In this document: positions 53,173 to 61,794 of the stretch, one piece after another | Position numbering within the stretch: the first letter of the stretch is position 1 | Layout: every line of letters starts with the position of its first letter | Assembly (NCBI RefSeq): GCF_002858745.1 | Contig: NZ_PJRO01000006.1 | Span: forward strand, 124,001 to 188,000 | Direction of reading: 5' to 3' | DNA from: Mesorhizobium loti | GTDB lineage: Bacteria; Pseudomonadota; Alphaproteobacteria; Rhizobiales; Rhizobiaceae | DNA: 64,000 nt | Position numbers and translations under genes: made by a program | The notes under the pieces: generated by a model | The model's input: the letters and a program-made list of their open reading frames with translations, nothing else | The model's database searches: none | Told to the model about the DNA's origin: nothing

Positions 53173-53838
53173 TCAGAACTTCATACCGACACCGAACTGG
53201 ATGCGGTTGTCGCTGTCCTTGACCTTGCCGATACCGTTGTCGAAGGTCTTGGAACCGTAGTCCGTGTAGCGATATTCGACACGGCCGAAGACATTTTCGG
53301 TGAACTTGATGTCAGTGCCGACACCGGCAGTCCAGCCGAACATGGTCTTGCGGTCGTTGAGACCGGTGACTTCGTCGGTCACCTTCAAGCCTTCGCCCGC
53401 ACCGCCGGCAGTGCCGTAGAGCAGGATATCAGGGCTCACGGAGTAACCAAGACGGGCGCGGATCGAGCCTTCGACGCCCGACTTCGACTTGAAGCCGTTT
53501 TCTGAACCCTTCGTACCATTGTAACCGAGGTCACCCTCGACGCCGTACACGAAGTTGTCCTGCTGCCAGTTGTAGCCCGCGAAGGCGCCGCCGACGAAGC
53601 CGTCTTTCTTGATGCTGGTGTTGTAGTCCTCGACCTTGGTGCGGCCCGAGAAGCCGTAGCCGAGGTTCACACCGGCATAGGCACCGGCCCAGGAAGCGAC
53701 CGGAAGCTCAGCAACCGGGAGCGGAGCCGGCGGCTCTTCCGAAACGACGTCAGCGGCGAAAGCGGGAACGGTGCCGAGGACGGCGAGAAGCCCGATGGCG
53801 GCAACCGACGCCCGCGCGAATTTGTGGTTGATAGACAT
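53173..53838 (-). CDS. Outer membrane beta-barrel protein (Omp25/RopB-like)
   Basis: A 221-residue porin-family protein with a signal peptide (about 1-29, ending AFAAD). The barrel begins WAGAYAGVNLGYGF and shows alternating strands (FVGGAFAGYNWQQDNFVYGVEGDLGYNG, GSIRARLGYSV) and ends in IQFGVGMKF with the terminal Phe needed for outer membrane insertion. It is like the eight-stranded Omp25/RopB proteins of Rhizobiales and Brucella. GGAG precedes ATG 53838. A 16-base palindrome 170 bases upstream may be regulatory. Confidence 0.88.
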   Translation of the reverse strand: MSINHKFARASVAAIGLLAVLGTVPAFAADVVSEEPPAPLPVAELPVASWAGAYAGVNLGYGFSGRTKVEDYNTSIKKDGFVGGAFAGYNWQQDNFVYGVEGDLGYNGTKGSENGFKSKSGVEGSIRARLGYSVSPDILLYGTAGGAGEGLKVTDEVTGLNDRKTMFGWTAGVGTDIKFTENVFGRVEYRYTDYGSKTFDNGIGKVKDSDNRIQFGVGMKF

Positions 53839-54007
53839 AGTTGTTACTCCATAAAGCCAAAGACGCTGGCTTGTTCGTTGCGAACCAGATCCGCCGGGGG
53901 AGGAAACGGATCACGCGTTCAACGGTTCCGGAATTTGGGCGGCAAATACGGCGGAAGCGAACCTGAACTTGGGTCTTTAGCTGGCGCGAATGAGGCTGAA
54001 CGATGAC

Positions 54008-54023
54008 GTTGCACTAGTGCAAC
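54008..54023. promoter_or_regulatory. 16-base perfect palindrome GTTGCACTAGTGCAAC
   Basis: Perfect palindrome with TTGCAC half sites in the 393-base interval between the outer membrane protein and the divergent SDR (53839-54231). Other than this and the promoter at 54065 I see nothing certain there. A regulator operator is plausible, though one such palindrome is expected by chance per 65 kb. Confidence 0.45.
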
Positions 54024-54064
54024 AAAGTTGTCAGGAGCCTTTCGGTAGGGCAGCTGTACCCGGC

Positions 54065-54093
54065 TTGGTGCAAGGGATTGAGGTCCCTATATT
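54065..54093 (+). promoter_or_regulatory. Candidate promoter of the SDR-uvrC run
   Basis: TTGGTG (54065-54070), a 17-base spacer and TATATT (54088-54093), about 138 bases before the SDR ATG. Confidence 0.45.
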
Positions 54094-54231
54094 GGCTTTC
54101 CGATCAAGCGGCCAAATCCGAGTCGAGACCCTCATTGCGGCCCGTCGACACAATATGGCCATAGGAACGAACGGCATTTTACTATTGAGCGGTCTCATTT
54201 GCTGGCTGCCCTTATCGCGGATGAAAGCCAG

Positions 54232-54996
54232 ATGACGAACAAAACCACTGCGACGGCCCTGGTGACGGGTGGGGCGAAAAGGATAGGCAGGGCGATTGTT
54301 GAAGATCTTGCCGCCAATGGATTCGCTGTCGCCATCCACTGCAATCGTTCCCGCGAGGAGGCCGAAGCGCTCGTAAGCGAGATTGTCGTCGCCGGTGGGA
54401 GCGCCGCGGTAGTCGCTGCGGATCTGACCGACATGGATGCGACGGCAGGATTGATCGATGCTGCAACAGCGGCGCTCGGGCCGATCAGTCTTCTGGTCAA
54501 CAACGCTTCGTTGTTCGAAGAGGATTCTATCGAAGATTTCGACTGGTCCGGCTGGGATCGCCATTTCGCTGTGCATGTGAAAGCTCCGGCACTTTTGGCG
54601 CAACGTTTCGCGCGTGCCTTGCCTGAGCAAGATGGTCTGGTCGTCAACATGATCGATCAGCGGGTGTGGCGGCCAACGCCACGCTATTTTTCCTATGCGC
54701 TGTCGAAATCGGCTTTGTGGGCTGCCACGCAAACGATGGCGCAGGCACTGGCGCCCCGCATTCGCGTCAACGCGATCGGGCCGGGACCAACGTTAAAAGG
54801 CGCGCGTCAGGAGGATCAGGACTTCCAGACGCAACTCGACGGTGTCTTGCTGAAGCGCGGTGCCGAGCTTGGCGAATTTGGTGCGACGATACGATATCTA
54901 TGGAATGCGCGGTCGGTCACCGGCCAGATGATCGCGCTTGATGGCGGCCAGCATCTTGCATGGCAGACGCCGGATGTGACAGGCGTGGTGGAATGA
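54232..54996 (+). CDS. Pteridine-reductase/FolM-like SDR
   Basis: An NADPH-binding SDR of 254 residues with [10 protein letters not shown] (11-20), NNAS (90-93) and NMIDQRV...YFSYALSK. In place of the usual catalytic Ser there is Asp142, with Tyr155 and Lys159, and GPGPTL follows; this set is that of the PTR1/FolM pteridine reductases, not of general SDRs. Likely action is reduction of a dihydropterin such as dihydromonapterin, or of dihydrofolate. ATG 54232 gives a clean start; 11 earlier residues are unlikely. Its TGA overlaps the uvrC ATG. Confidence 0.78.
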   Translation: MTNKTTATALVTGGAKRIGRAIVEDLAANGFAVAIHCNRSREEAEALVSEIVVAGGSAAVVAADLTDMDATAGLIDAATAALGPISLLVNNASLFEEDSIEDFDWSGWDRHFAVHVKAPALLAQRFARALPEQDGLVVNMIDQRVWRPTPRYFSYALSKSALWAATQTMAQALAPRIRVNAIGPGPTLKGARQEDQDFQTQLDGVLLKRGAELGEFGATIRYLWNARSVTGQMIALDGGQHLAWQTPDVTGVVE

Positions 54997-57041
54997 GTTC
55001 TGGCAAAGCGAAAAACGGTCGCGCGGCGGGTGAGGATCTGCCCGACGTCGACCTGGACGAAGACGATAGCATCGAGGTGGAAGCTGCGCCTTCAGGTCCG
55101 GAGGTCGCCTTCACGGCGATCGACTGGACGCAGCATGCCGGCGATACAGACGGCATGGTTGGCGCGGAAGTCATCCAGACGCTGGTCAAGCGTCTGCCCA
55201 ATGCTCCCGGTGTCTACCGGATGATGAATGTGACCGGTGACGTGCTTTACGTCGGCAAGGCCCGCAGCCTGAAGAAGCGGGTGACGCAATACGCACAAGG
55301 ACGTTTCCACACCAACCGCATCGGTCGCATGGTGCGCGAGACGGCGACGATGGAATTCGTCGTCACCCGGACAGAGATCGAAGCGCTGCTGCTGGAAGCG
55401 AATCTCATCAAGCGCTTGCGGCCGCGCTTCAACGTTCTGCTGCGCGACGACAAGTCGTTCCCATACATCCTTCTAACCGGCGATCATTTGTCGCCCGGAA
55501 TCTACAAACACCGTGGCGCGCGCTCGCGGAAGGGCGATTATTTTGGTCCGTTTGCATCGGCGCAAGCGGTGGGGCGCACCATCAATTCGCTGCAGCGGGC
55601 CTTTCTTTTGAGGAGTTGCACGAACTCCTTCTATGAAAACCGCACCCGGCCATGCCTGCTCTACCAGATCAAGCGCTGCGCCGGGCCATGCACGGGTGAA
55701 ATCTCGCATGGCGACTATGCCGTGCTGGTCGACGAGGCGAAGGATTTCCTGTCGGGCCGCAGCCAGAAGGTGAAGACCGAGATTTCTACGGCAATGCAGG
55801 CCGCCGCCGAAAATCTCGATTTCGAACATGCCGCGATCTACCGTGATCGTTTGGCTGCGCTTGCCCACGTGCAGAGCCATCAAGGTATCAATCCGCAGTC
55901 GGTGGAAGAGGCGGATGTCTTCGCCATCCATCAAGAGGGCGGGCAGGTCTGCATCCAGGTGTTCTTCTTCCGCACGGGCCAGAACTGGGGCAACCGTGCC
56001 TATTTCCCCAAGGCCGATCCAGCCATGGAAGCGGCCGAGGTGTTGGGCTCCTTCCTGGCGCAGTTTTACGACGACAAGCCGACGCCGCGGACGGTCCTGC
56101 TTTCCCATACCGTCGACGAGCAGGAACTGCTCGCGGAGGCATTGTCGACCCGTGCCGGTCGCAAAGTCGCGATCTCGGTGCCACAGCGCGGCGAGAAGAA
56201 GGACCTGACCGACCATGCGCTGCAGAACGCGCGCGAAGCACTTGGCCGGCGGCTGGCGGAAACCTCGACGCAGGCGAGATTGCTGGCTGGTTTCGCGGAG
56301 ACATTCGGCTTGCAGAAACCTCCGATGCGCATCGAGGTCTACGACAACTCGCATATCATGGGCACCAACGCCGTCGGCGCCATGGTCGTTGCCGGACCGG
56401 AAGGGTTCGTCAAGAACCAGTACCGCAAATTCAACATTCGCTCGACCGAGATCACACCCGGTGACGATTTCGGCATGATGCGCGAGGTGATGGAGCGTCG
56501 CTTTTCCCGCCTCATCAAGGAGCACAGTGAAGAGGCCGTGGGGGAGGAGGTCGGCGAACCGGACGATCTCGTCTCCAACAGCTTCCCGACCTGGCCTGAC
56601 GTCATCCTGATCGATGGTGGCCAAGGGCAGATGTCGGCCGTACGCAAGATCCTTGCCGATCTGGGTGTGCAGGATCGCGTGGTGGCCATCGGCATAGCCA
56701 AGGGCCAGGACCGCGAGGCTGGCCGCGAACGTTTCTTCGCCGAGGGCAAGCCGTCCTTCACGTTGCCGGTGCGGGATCCGGTGCTCTACTTCATCCAGCG
56801 TCTGCGCGACGAGGCCCACCGGTTTGCGATCGGCTCGCACCGTGCCCGGCGCAAGAAGGAGATGATCAAGAGCCCCTTGGATGAGATCGCGGGCATCGGC
56901 CCAGGTCGGAAACGCGCGCTGCTGCTGCATTTTGGTACCGCCAAGGCGGTCAGCCGCGCTGCTGTCGACGACCTGATGTCGGTAAACGGCATTTCCGAGC
57001 AGGTCGCGCGGCTTGTTTATAACCATTTTCATGAGAATTGA
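54993..57041 (+). CDS. uvrC: Excinuclease ABC subunit C
   Basis: Nucleotide excision repair endonuclease that makes both cuts around a lesion; 682 residues. The acidic N-terminal 55 residues precede a GIY-YIG domain (APGVYRM...[15 protein letters not shown], near 70-95). A UVR segment (about 255-290), the RNase-H-like C-domain ([17 protein letters not shown]) and helix-hairpin-helix ends ([17 protein letters not shown]) follow. ATG 54993 overlaps the SDR stop by ATGA. The 55-residue acidic head is longer than in E. coli UvrC. Confidence 0.95.
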   Translation: MSSGKAKNGRAAGEDLPDVDLDEDDSIEVEAAPSGPEVAFTAIDWTQHAGDTDGMVGAEVIQTLVKRLPNAPGVYRMMNVTGDVLYVGKARSLKKRVTQYAQGRFHTNRIGRMVRETATMEFVVTRTEIEALLLEANLIKRLRPRFNVLLRDDKSFPYILLTGDHLSPGIYKHRGARSRKGDYFGPFASAQAVGRTINSLQRAFLLRSCTNSFYENRTRPCLLYQIKRCAGPCTGEISHGDYAVLVDEAKDFLSGRSQKVKTEISTAMQAAAENLDFEHAAIYRDRLAALAHVQSHQGINPQSVEEADVFAIHQEGGQVCIQVFFFRTGQNWGNRAYFPKADPAMEAAEVLGSFLAQFYDDKPTPRTVLLSHTVDEQELLAEALSTRAGRKVAISVPQRGEKKDLTDHALQNAREALGRRLAETSTQARLLAGFAETFGLQKPPMRIEVYDNSHIMGTNAVGAMVVAGPEGFVKNQYRKFNIRSTEITPGDDFGMMREVMERRFSRLIKEHSEEAVGEEVGEPDDLVSNSFPTWPDVILIDGGQGQMSAVRKILADLGVQDRVVAIGIAKGQDREAGRERFFAEGKPSFTLPVRDPVLYFIQRLRDEAHRFAIGSHRARRKKEMIKSPLDEIAGIGPGRKRALLLHFGTAKAVSRAAVDDLMSVNGISEQVARLVYNHFHEN

Positions 57042-57158
57042 CTGTCTGTACTGTGTTTTGCGCTGGCCAGTCGATTTTCAATGGTTGACCCCTGATATCG
57101 GCTTCTGATTTGAGTACGGAAGCAAAACAGAAACGACCCCGGAAGTTCCCAGGCAAGC

Positions 57159-57746
57159 ATGGCGAAACACGCATTCAATCTGCCGAATATGCTCACCTAC
57201 GCGCGTATCGTCGCGGTGCCGCTGGTTGTGGTGTGTTTCTTTCTCGAAGGTCATTTGAAATCGAGTGATTTCGCGCGATGGCTCGCGCTGGCGATCTTCC
57301 TGGCCGCGTCGATTACCGATTATTTCGACGGCTATCTGGCGCGCGCCTGGCAACAGACCTCCAACATCGGCAGGATGCTGGATCCCATTGCCGACAAACT
57401 TCTGGTTTCGACTTGCCTGCTTCTGCTGGCAGCTGACGAAGATGGCATTGCCGGTTGGTCGCTGTGGGCGGCCATCATCATCCTGTGTCGCGAAATCCTG
57501 GTTTCGGGCCTGCGTGAATATCTCGCGGCACTGAAGGTCTCGGTGCCGGTCACCCAGCTTGCCAAATGGAAGACGACGATCCAGATGGTGGCGATCGCCT
57601 TCCTGCTTGCTGGCCCCGCCGGCGACAAGATTTTCCCGTTCACCACCGAGACCGGACTGGTGCTGCTCTGGATCGCGGCGGTGGTGACACTCTATACCGG
57701 CTATGACTATTTCCGTGCCGGCCTGAAACATATCGTCGACGAATAG
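57159..57746 (+). CDS. pgsA: CDP-diacylglycerol-glycerol-3-phosphate 3-phosphatidyltransferase
   Basis: A 195-residue inner-membrane enzyme that makes phosphatidylglycerol phosphate. The CDP-alcohol phosphotransferase motif D-x2-DG-x2-AR-x8-G-x3-D-x3-D is complete in the DYFDGYLARAW...GRMLDPIADK region (about 55-80). Several hydrophobic helices follow. ATG 57159 has AAGCATG nearby with AGTTCCCAGG further up. It lies 117 bases after uvrC and 11 before moaD. Confidence 0.93.
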   Translation: MAKHAFNLPNMLTYARIVAVPLVVVCFFLEGHLKSSDFARWLALAIFLAASITDYFDGYLARAWQQTSNIGRMLDPIADKLLVSTCLLLLAADEDGIAGWSLWAAIIILCREILVSGLREYLAALKVSVPVTQLAKWKTTIQMVAIAFLLAGPAGDKIFPFTTETGLVLLWIAAVVTLYTGYDYFRAGLKHIVDE

Positions 57747-57757
57747 CGGGAAGGGCG

Positions 57758-58009
57758 ATGAAGCTCATCTATTTCGCCTGGGTGCGCGAGCGGATCGGAA
57801 AATCCGAGGAAGACGTCGAGCTTCCGGCCGAGGTGACAACGGTGGCTGAACTGCTCGCCTGGTTGAAATCGCGTGGCGAGGAGTATGAAAACGCACTGCA
57901 GCATGCGCGCTCGATCCGTGTCGCGATCAACCAGGAACATGTCGACCACGGCGAGAAGATCGGCGGCGCGCGCGAGATTGCGCTGTTCCCGCCGATGACG
58001 GGAGGTTGA
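57758..58009 (+). CDS. moaD: Molybdopterin synthase small subunit
   Basis: A ubiquitin-like sulfur carrier of 83 residues: KLIYFAWVRERIG start, VTTVAELLAWL core, and the required C-terminal Gly-Gly (FPPMTGG). The C terminus is thiocarboxylated and gives sulfur to precursor Z within the MoaD-MoaE complex. It is four bases before moaE. Confidence 0.95.
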   Translation: MKLIYFAWVRERIGKSEEDVELPAEVTTVAELLAWLKSRGEEYENALQHARSIRVAINQEHVDHGEKIGGAREIALFPPMTGG

Positions 58010-58013
58010 TGCC

Positions 58014-58481
58014 ATGCTCGGCGTCGTCACGCCGAAGATCAGCATCCAGACGCAGGACTTCGATGTCGCCGCCGAGATCGTGGCCCTTACCGCTGGTCGC
58101 GCTGATATTGGCGCGGTGGTCACTTTTTCCGGTCTTTGCCGCGATGAGGGCGAGGTGCTGACCGCGCTCGAACTGGAACATTATCCAGGCATGGCTGAAG
58201 GCGAGATCGGCCGTATCGCGGCGGAAGCTGTTAACCGCTGGCCATTGCAGGGGGTGACGGTCATCCACCGCCATGGCCGTATCGCGCCCGGACAGAACAT
58301 TGTGCTGGTGGTAACGGCATCCACCCATCGGCAAGCAGCCTTCGAAGCCGCCGATTTCCTGATGGATTACCTCAAGTCCCGCGCTCCCTTCTGGAAGAAA
58401 GAGCATCGTGCCGACGGAAGCGAGGGCGGCTGGGTCGATGCCAAGGACAGCGACGAGCAGGCAGCCACGCGCTGGCGTTGA
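58014..58481 (+). CDS. moaE: Molybdopterin synthase catalytic subunit
   Basis: A 155-residue partner of MoaD. VTFSGLCRDEGEVLTALELEHYPGMAE, TVIHRHGRIAPG and the late KSRAPFWKKEH segment with its catalytic lysines match MoaE throughout. It converts precursor Z to molybdopterin, needed by enzymes such as the Tat-exported oxidoreductase at 10175. Confidence 0.95.
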   Translation: MLGVVTPKISIQTQDFDVAAEIVALTAGRADIGAVVTFSGLCRDEGEVLTALELEHYPGMAEGEIGRIAAEAVNRWPLQGVTVIHRHGRIAPGQNIVLVVTASTHRQAAFEAADFLMDYLKSRAPFWKKEHRADGSEGGWVDAKDSDEQAATRWR

Positions 58482-58590
58482 TCTGCTGACAATCCGTAGC
58501 CTTGCGCGAAAATACCCAAGATCAGCCACGGATTGTCCGCAATCGAGGCAGATTTTTCACAAGCGCCGCTGGGCGTCGGTGGAGATCATC

Positions 58591-59034
58591 ATGCTGGACA
58601 GGATCGCGGAACTGCTCATCTTCGGCTTTGCGCCGTTGATGGTGGGTATGCTGGCCACGTCGGACATGACCATGGCGGCCGAACGGCGATTGACCGGCGA
58701 AGTCACCTATCGCGAGAATCTGGTCTTGCCCAGGGATGCAGTGCTAGTCGTGCAACTGCTCGACGTATCACAGCCGGATGCACCGGTCAGGGTGATCTGC
58801 GAGCAACGCATCGATCCTGCCGGTCAGATACCGGTGCGTTTCATATTGAAATTCGACAGCCAGGACATCCGCGCCAAAACAACCTATGCGGTGGACGCCA
58901 GAATTACGTCCGGCGGGTCGCCGATGTTCGTGACCAATGTGCGTCACTATGTCGATCCGCTCGCCAGTGAGTCGATGACGATGGTGTTACGGCAAGTGCA
59001 AGACAAGCAGAACGAAGCTGTGGCGCCAGGCTAG
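58591..59034 (+). CDS. YbaY-like protein
   Basis: A 147-residue exported protein with a weak signal (about 1-29, ending MAA). From residue 30 it is a YbaY/type III secretion lipoprotein-chaperone domain: LTGEVTYRENLVLPRDAVLVVQLLDVSQPDAP, then PVRFILKFDSQDIRAKTTYAVDARI. There is no lipobox Cys. Its role is undefined in this family. GGAG precedes ATG 58591. A terminator follows. Confidence 0.75.
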   Translation: MLDRIAELLIFGFAPLMVGMLATSDMTMAAERRLTGEVTYRENLVLPRDAVLVVQLLDVSQPDAPVRVICEQRIDPAGQIPVRFILKFDSQDIRAKTTYAVDARITSGGSPMFVTNVRHYVDPLASESMTMVLRQVQDKQNEAVAPG

Positions 59035-59074
59035 CCAACAGGCGGCGCATCGCGCGAGCCTTTGGTGCGCAAAA

Positions 59075-59103
59075 GAAAAACCGGGCAGGGCGCCCGGTTT
59101 TTC
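59075..59103. terminator. Bidirectional terminator
   Basis: CCGGGC (59081-59086) pairs with GCCCGG (59092-59097), with A and T runs outside. It separates the YbaY-like gene from the converging ndk. Confidence 0.85.
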
Positions 59104-59142
59104 AATGAAGATGGCTGTTTCGTGCGGAGACGGAAGCTGAGA

Positions 59143-59565
59143 TCAGCCGACGATCTCGGTGCCCGAGAACCAGTAGGCGATTTCTTCGGCGGCGGTTTCC
59201 GGTGCGTCCGAACCGTGCACCGAATTCTCGCCGATCGACAGCGCATGCACCTTGCGGATGGTGCCTTCAGCGGCATTGGCCGGGTTGGTGGCGCCCATCA
59301 CTTCGCGGTTCTTGGCAATCGCATTTTCGCCTTCCAGAACCTGCACGATGGTCGGGCCCGAAGACATGAATTCGGTCAGTTCGCCGAAGAAGGGGCGGTC
59401 CTTGTGGACGGCGTAGAAGCCCTGCGCTTCGCGCAGGCTCATCCAGACGCGCCTGGAAGCGACGACGCGCAGGCCGGCATCCTCGAGCATCTTGGTGATG
59501 GCACCCGTGAGGTTGCGCCTGGTGGCATCCGGCTTGATCATCGAGAAAGTGCGTTCGATCGCCAT
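59143..59565 (-). CDS. ndk: Nucleoside diphosphate kinase
   Basis: A 140-residue kinase that balances NTP pools by a phosphohistidine intermediate. The active His is in ENSVHGSDA near residue 117, and [12 protein letters not shown] and [11 protein letters not shown] are the nucleotide-binding parts. The ending is short, typical of bacterial Ndk. Confidence 0.95.
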   Translation of the reverse strand: MAIERTFSMIKPDATRRNLTGAITKMLEDAGLRVVASRRVWMSLREAQGFYAVHKDRPFFGELTEFMSSGPTIVQVLEGENAIAKNREVMGATNPANAAEGTIRKVHALSIGENSVHGSDAPETAAEEIAYWFSGTEIVG

Positions 59566-59746
59566 GGGTCGTCCTTTGGTGATGGGGATTGAGTGTGGCG
59601 GGCTCTATACAAGCCACCCGAGCCATTGCCAAGGGGAGCCGTTGATCCCCTGCCGGGGCAAAATGGTAATGGCATTGCCCCTCCCGACCCTTTAGATCAA
59701 CTGCTGTCGGGCAGACGCGTGCCAATTGGCGGAACCGGGGGTTGGG

Positions 59747-60256
59747 ATGAAAAGGCATTTCATGATGTTCGCGGCCTACAATCAGTGGGCCAACAATCGC
59801 CTGTACGATGCCGCCGACAATCTGACCGATGAGGAGTTCGGGCGCGACACCGGGGCATTCTTCGGTTCGATGATGGGAACGCTCAACCATCTGCTGGTCA
59901 CCGATCGCATCTGGATGAAACGCTTCACGGGTCAGGGCGACGCACCGGCTGGCCTTGACGTTATCGTCCAACGGGCGCTGCCGGCGTTGCGGATGGCGCG
60001 CGAGGCTGAAGACAGGCGTATAGTCGAATGGGTGGAGGGTCTTGGCGACAAGGATATTGCGGGGCGGTTTTCCTATGTGACAACCGATATGCGCACGATC
60101 TCGCAGCGCTTGGCGCCAGCGCTTGATCATCTGTTCAACCATCAGACGCATCATCGAGGCCAGGCGCATATGATCCTGACAGTGCTTGGACGCGCGTCGG
60201 TACAGATGGATCTCATGTACTTCCAGCGGGTAGAAGAGGGCCGTACTTTCGCATAA
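59747..60256 (+). CDS. DinB-fold (YfiT/DUF664-type) protein
   Basis: A four-helix-bundle protein of 169 residues of the DinB superfamily, unrelated to polymerase IV. The three metal histidines are in LNHLLVTD (about 45) and HQTHHRGQAH (about 135-144). Family members are thiol-dependent transferases or stress proteins. ATG 59747 follows GGGTTGGG; a TTG at 59726 would add seven residues. Divergent from ndk. Confidence 0.82.
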   Translation: MKRHFMMFAAYNQWANNRLYDAADNLTDEEFGRDTGAFFGSMMGTLNHLLVTDRIWMKRFTGQGDAPAGLDVIVQRALPALRMAREAEDRRIVEWVEGLGDKDIAGRFSYVTTDMRTISQRLAPALDHLFNHQTHHRGQAHMILTVLGRASVQMDLMYFQRVEEGRTFA

Positions 60257-60396
60257 TTTCAGTGCGGAGGTGCCGAGGTGACCTGCACAGATAGCCGCAC
60301 AGGCTCAATTTTTCCGGTTGGCCCAAAGGTCGCTGTGATGTTTTCAATTGCGCGCGGTCGTCGCCAATGCGAAGCCAAGGAGCGTCGGCCGCGTAC

Positions 60397-61701
60397 ATGA
60401 GCCGGCGATTGCTCTCCGAAATGTCCATGAACAATTACTCCGAACAGACCGGGCGCATGATCGCCCTCCTGCTGATTGCCGGCTCTGGCGTTGTCGCCAT
60501 CGCCAAAGGCATGAGCCTGTCGTTTCTGGCGATCCGGCTGCAGAAGGACTTCGGGCTTGGGCCTGCGGGAATAGGTGCCCTGATCGGCATAGGGCCACTG
60601 CTTGGTGCGATGGTCAGCCCGCTTGCCGGGGCGATTTCGGACCGGCTTGGGCGACGCACTGTCTTGGCCATTGCCATATCTTTCGCCGGGCTCGGCATGA
60701 TCGGCCTGGGTCTCGCTCAGTCGGTCGTGGCTTTCACATTCGCCCATATCGTGGCCTCGATCGCTGGCGCGGTCTATGAGCCCGCCGCACGCGCGATGAT
60801 GAGCGACGCTGCGCCCGAAAGATTGCGCCTGAAGGTGTTTTCGTGGCGCTATCTTGCCATCAATGCCGGCTGGGCGATCGGACCCATGATCGGCCTGGCT
60901 TTCGGCGCTACGTCCGACATCCTGTTTGTCGTGGCCGGCCTGGTTCATTTCGCATTCGGAGCGGTCATTTTCCTGTTCGTACCGGAGATCGCGACAAGCA
61001 CAGCCAACGCCACGCAACAGCGCATGGGCGGCTTGCGGCGTCTTGTCGGTGCTTTCCGCGACCCCAGGCTGATGTTCTTCGCCGGTGGCGGTACGTTGCT
61101 GGTCGCCGTTTATGGGCAGTGGTCGGTGCCGCTGTCGCAATACATAATCAAAGACTTTGCCAAAGGCGTCGAGATATTCGCCTTGCTGGTCAGCACCAAT
61201 GCAGCCGCTGTGCTGGTGGCCAGTACGCCTGCGCGCTTGGTGATCGAGCGAATCGGCGCACTGCGTGCCCTGGTGCTGGGCTGCCTGTTGTTTCTCGTTG
61301 GAAACCTGGGATTTGCAGCATCATCCGGCGTCGAGATGCTGGTGGTTTCGATGATCGTCTTCACGATAGGGGAGGTGCTGGTCGTTCCAGCCGAGTACAT
61401 GCTGGTTGATGGCATTTCGACCGCCGCCAACAGAGGCACCTATTTCGGAGCACATTCGCTGTCTACTGTCGGCAATTTCTTCGGCCCGTTGCTGGCCGGA
61501 ATGGCACTTGCGGCCTATGGCGGAACCGGCATGTTCCTGTTGTTCGCGGTGTTTTCAGCCGGCAGTGCGCTGCTCTTCGCCATTGGCCATTCGTTGCCGC
61601 CGCCGCGCCGGCTTGGGGCCGATGCTCCGGCTGAAGCGGTGGACACTGCGTTGGGCGACCTGTTACGGGCCGGCCGGCTGACGCCAGTCAGGGCGGCATA
61701 G
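60397..61701 (+). CDS. MFS transporter
   Basis: A 12-helix major facilitator of 434 residues. The motif A loop is GAISDRLGRRTVL between helices 2 and 3 and the second half repeats it weakly (VIERIGALRALV). LSFLAIRLQKDFGLGPAGIGALIGIG opens the first half. The start could be 60367, 60397 or 60421, as none has a strong ribosome site; the middle one is given. It most resembles drug or metabolite exporters. Substrate unknown. Confidence 0.82.
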   Translation: MSRRLLSEMSMNNYSEQTGRMIALLLIAGSGVVAIAKGMSLSFLAIRLQKDFGLGPAGIGALIGIGPLLGAMVSPLAGAISDRLGRRTVLAIAISFAGLGMIGLGLAQSVVAFTFAHIVASIAGAVYEPAARAMMSDAAPERLRLKVFSWRYLAINAGWAIGPMIGLAFGATSDILFVVAGLVHFAFGAVIFLFVPEIATSTANATQQRMGGLRRLVGAFRDPRLMFFAGGGTLLVAVYGQWSVPLSQYIIKDFAKGVEIFALLVSTNAAAVLVASTPARLVIERIGALRALVLGCLLFLVGNLGFAASSGVEMLVVSMIVFTIGEVLVVPAEYMLVDGISTAANRGTYFGAHSLSTVGNFFGPLLAGMALAAYGGTGMFLLFAVFSAGSALLFAIGHSLPPPRRLGADAPAEAVDTALGDLLRAGRLTPVRAA

Positions 61702-61794
61702 CGGCGTCGCATCGCTGGTGACCGCCTCCCGCACAGAAACAGTCGGCTGCATCCCCTTGCCATTATTGCACATACGGGCCAAAACCGCGCCGCC

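Noticed and set aside
55473..57032. 519-codon minus-strand frame over uvrC
   Set aside because: Antisense of UvrC with low-complexity composition typical of a shadow.
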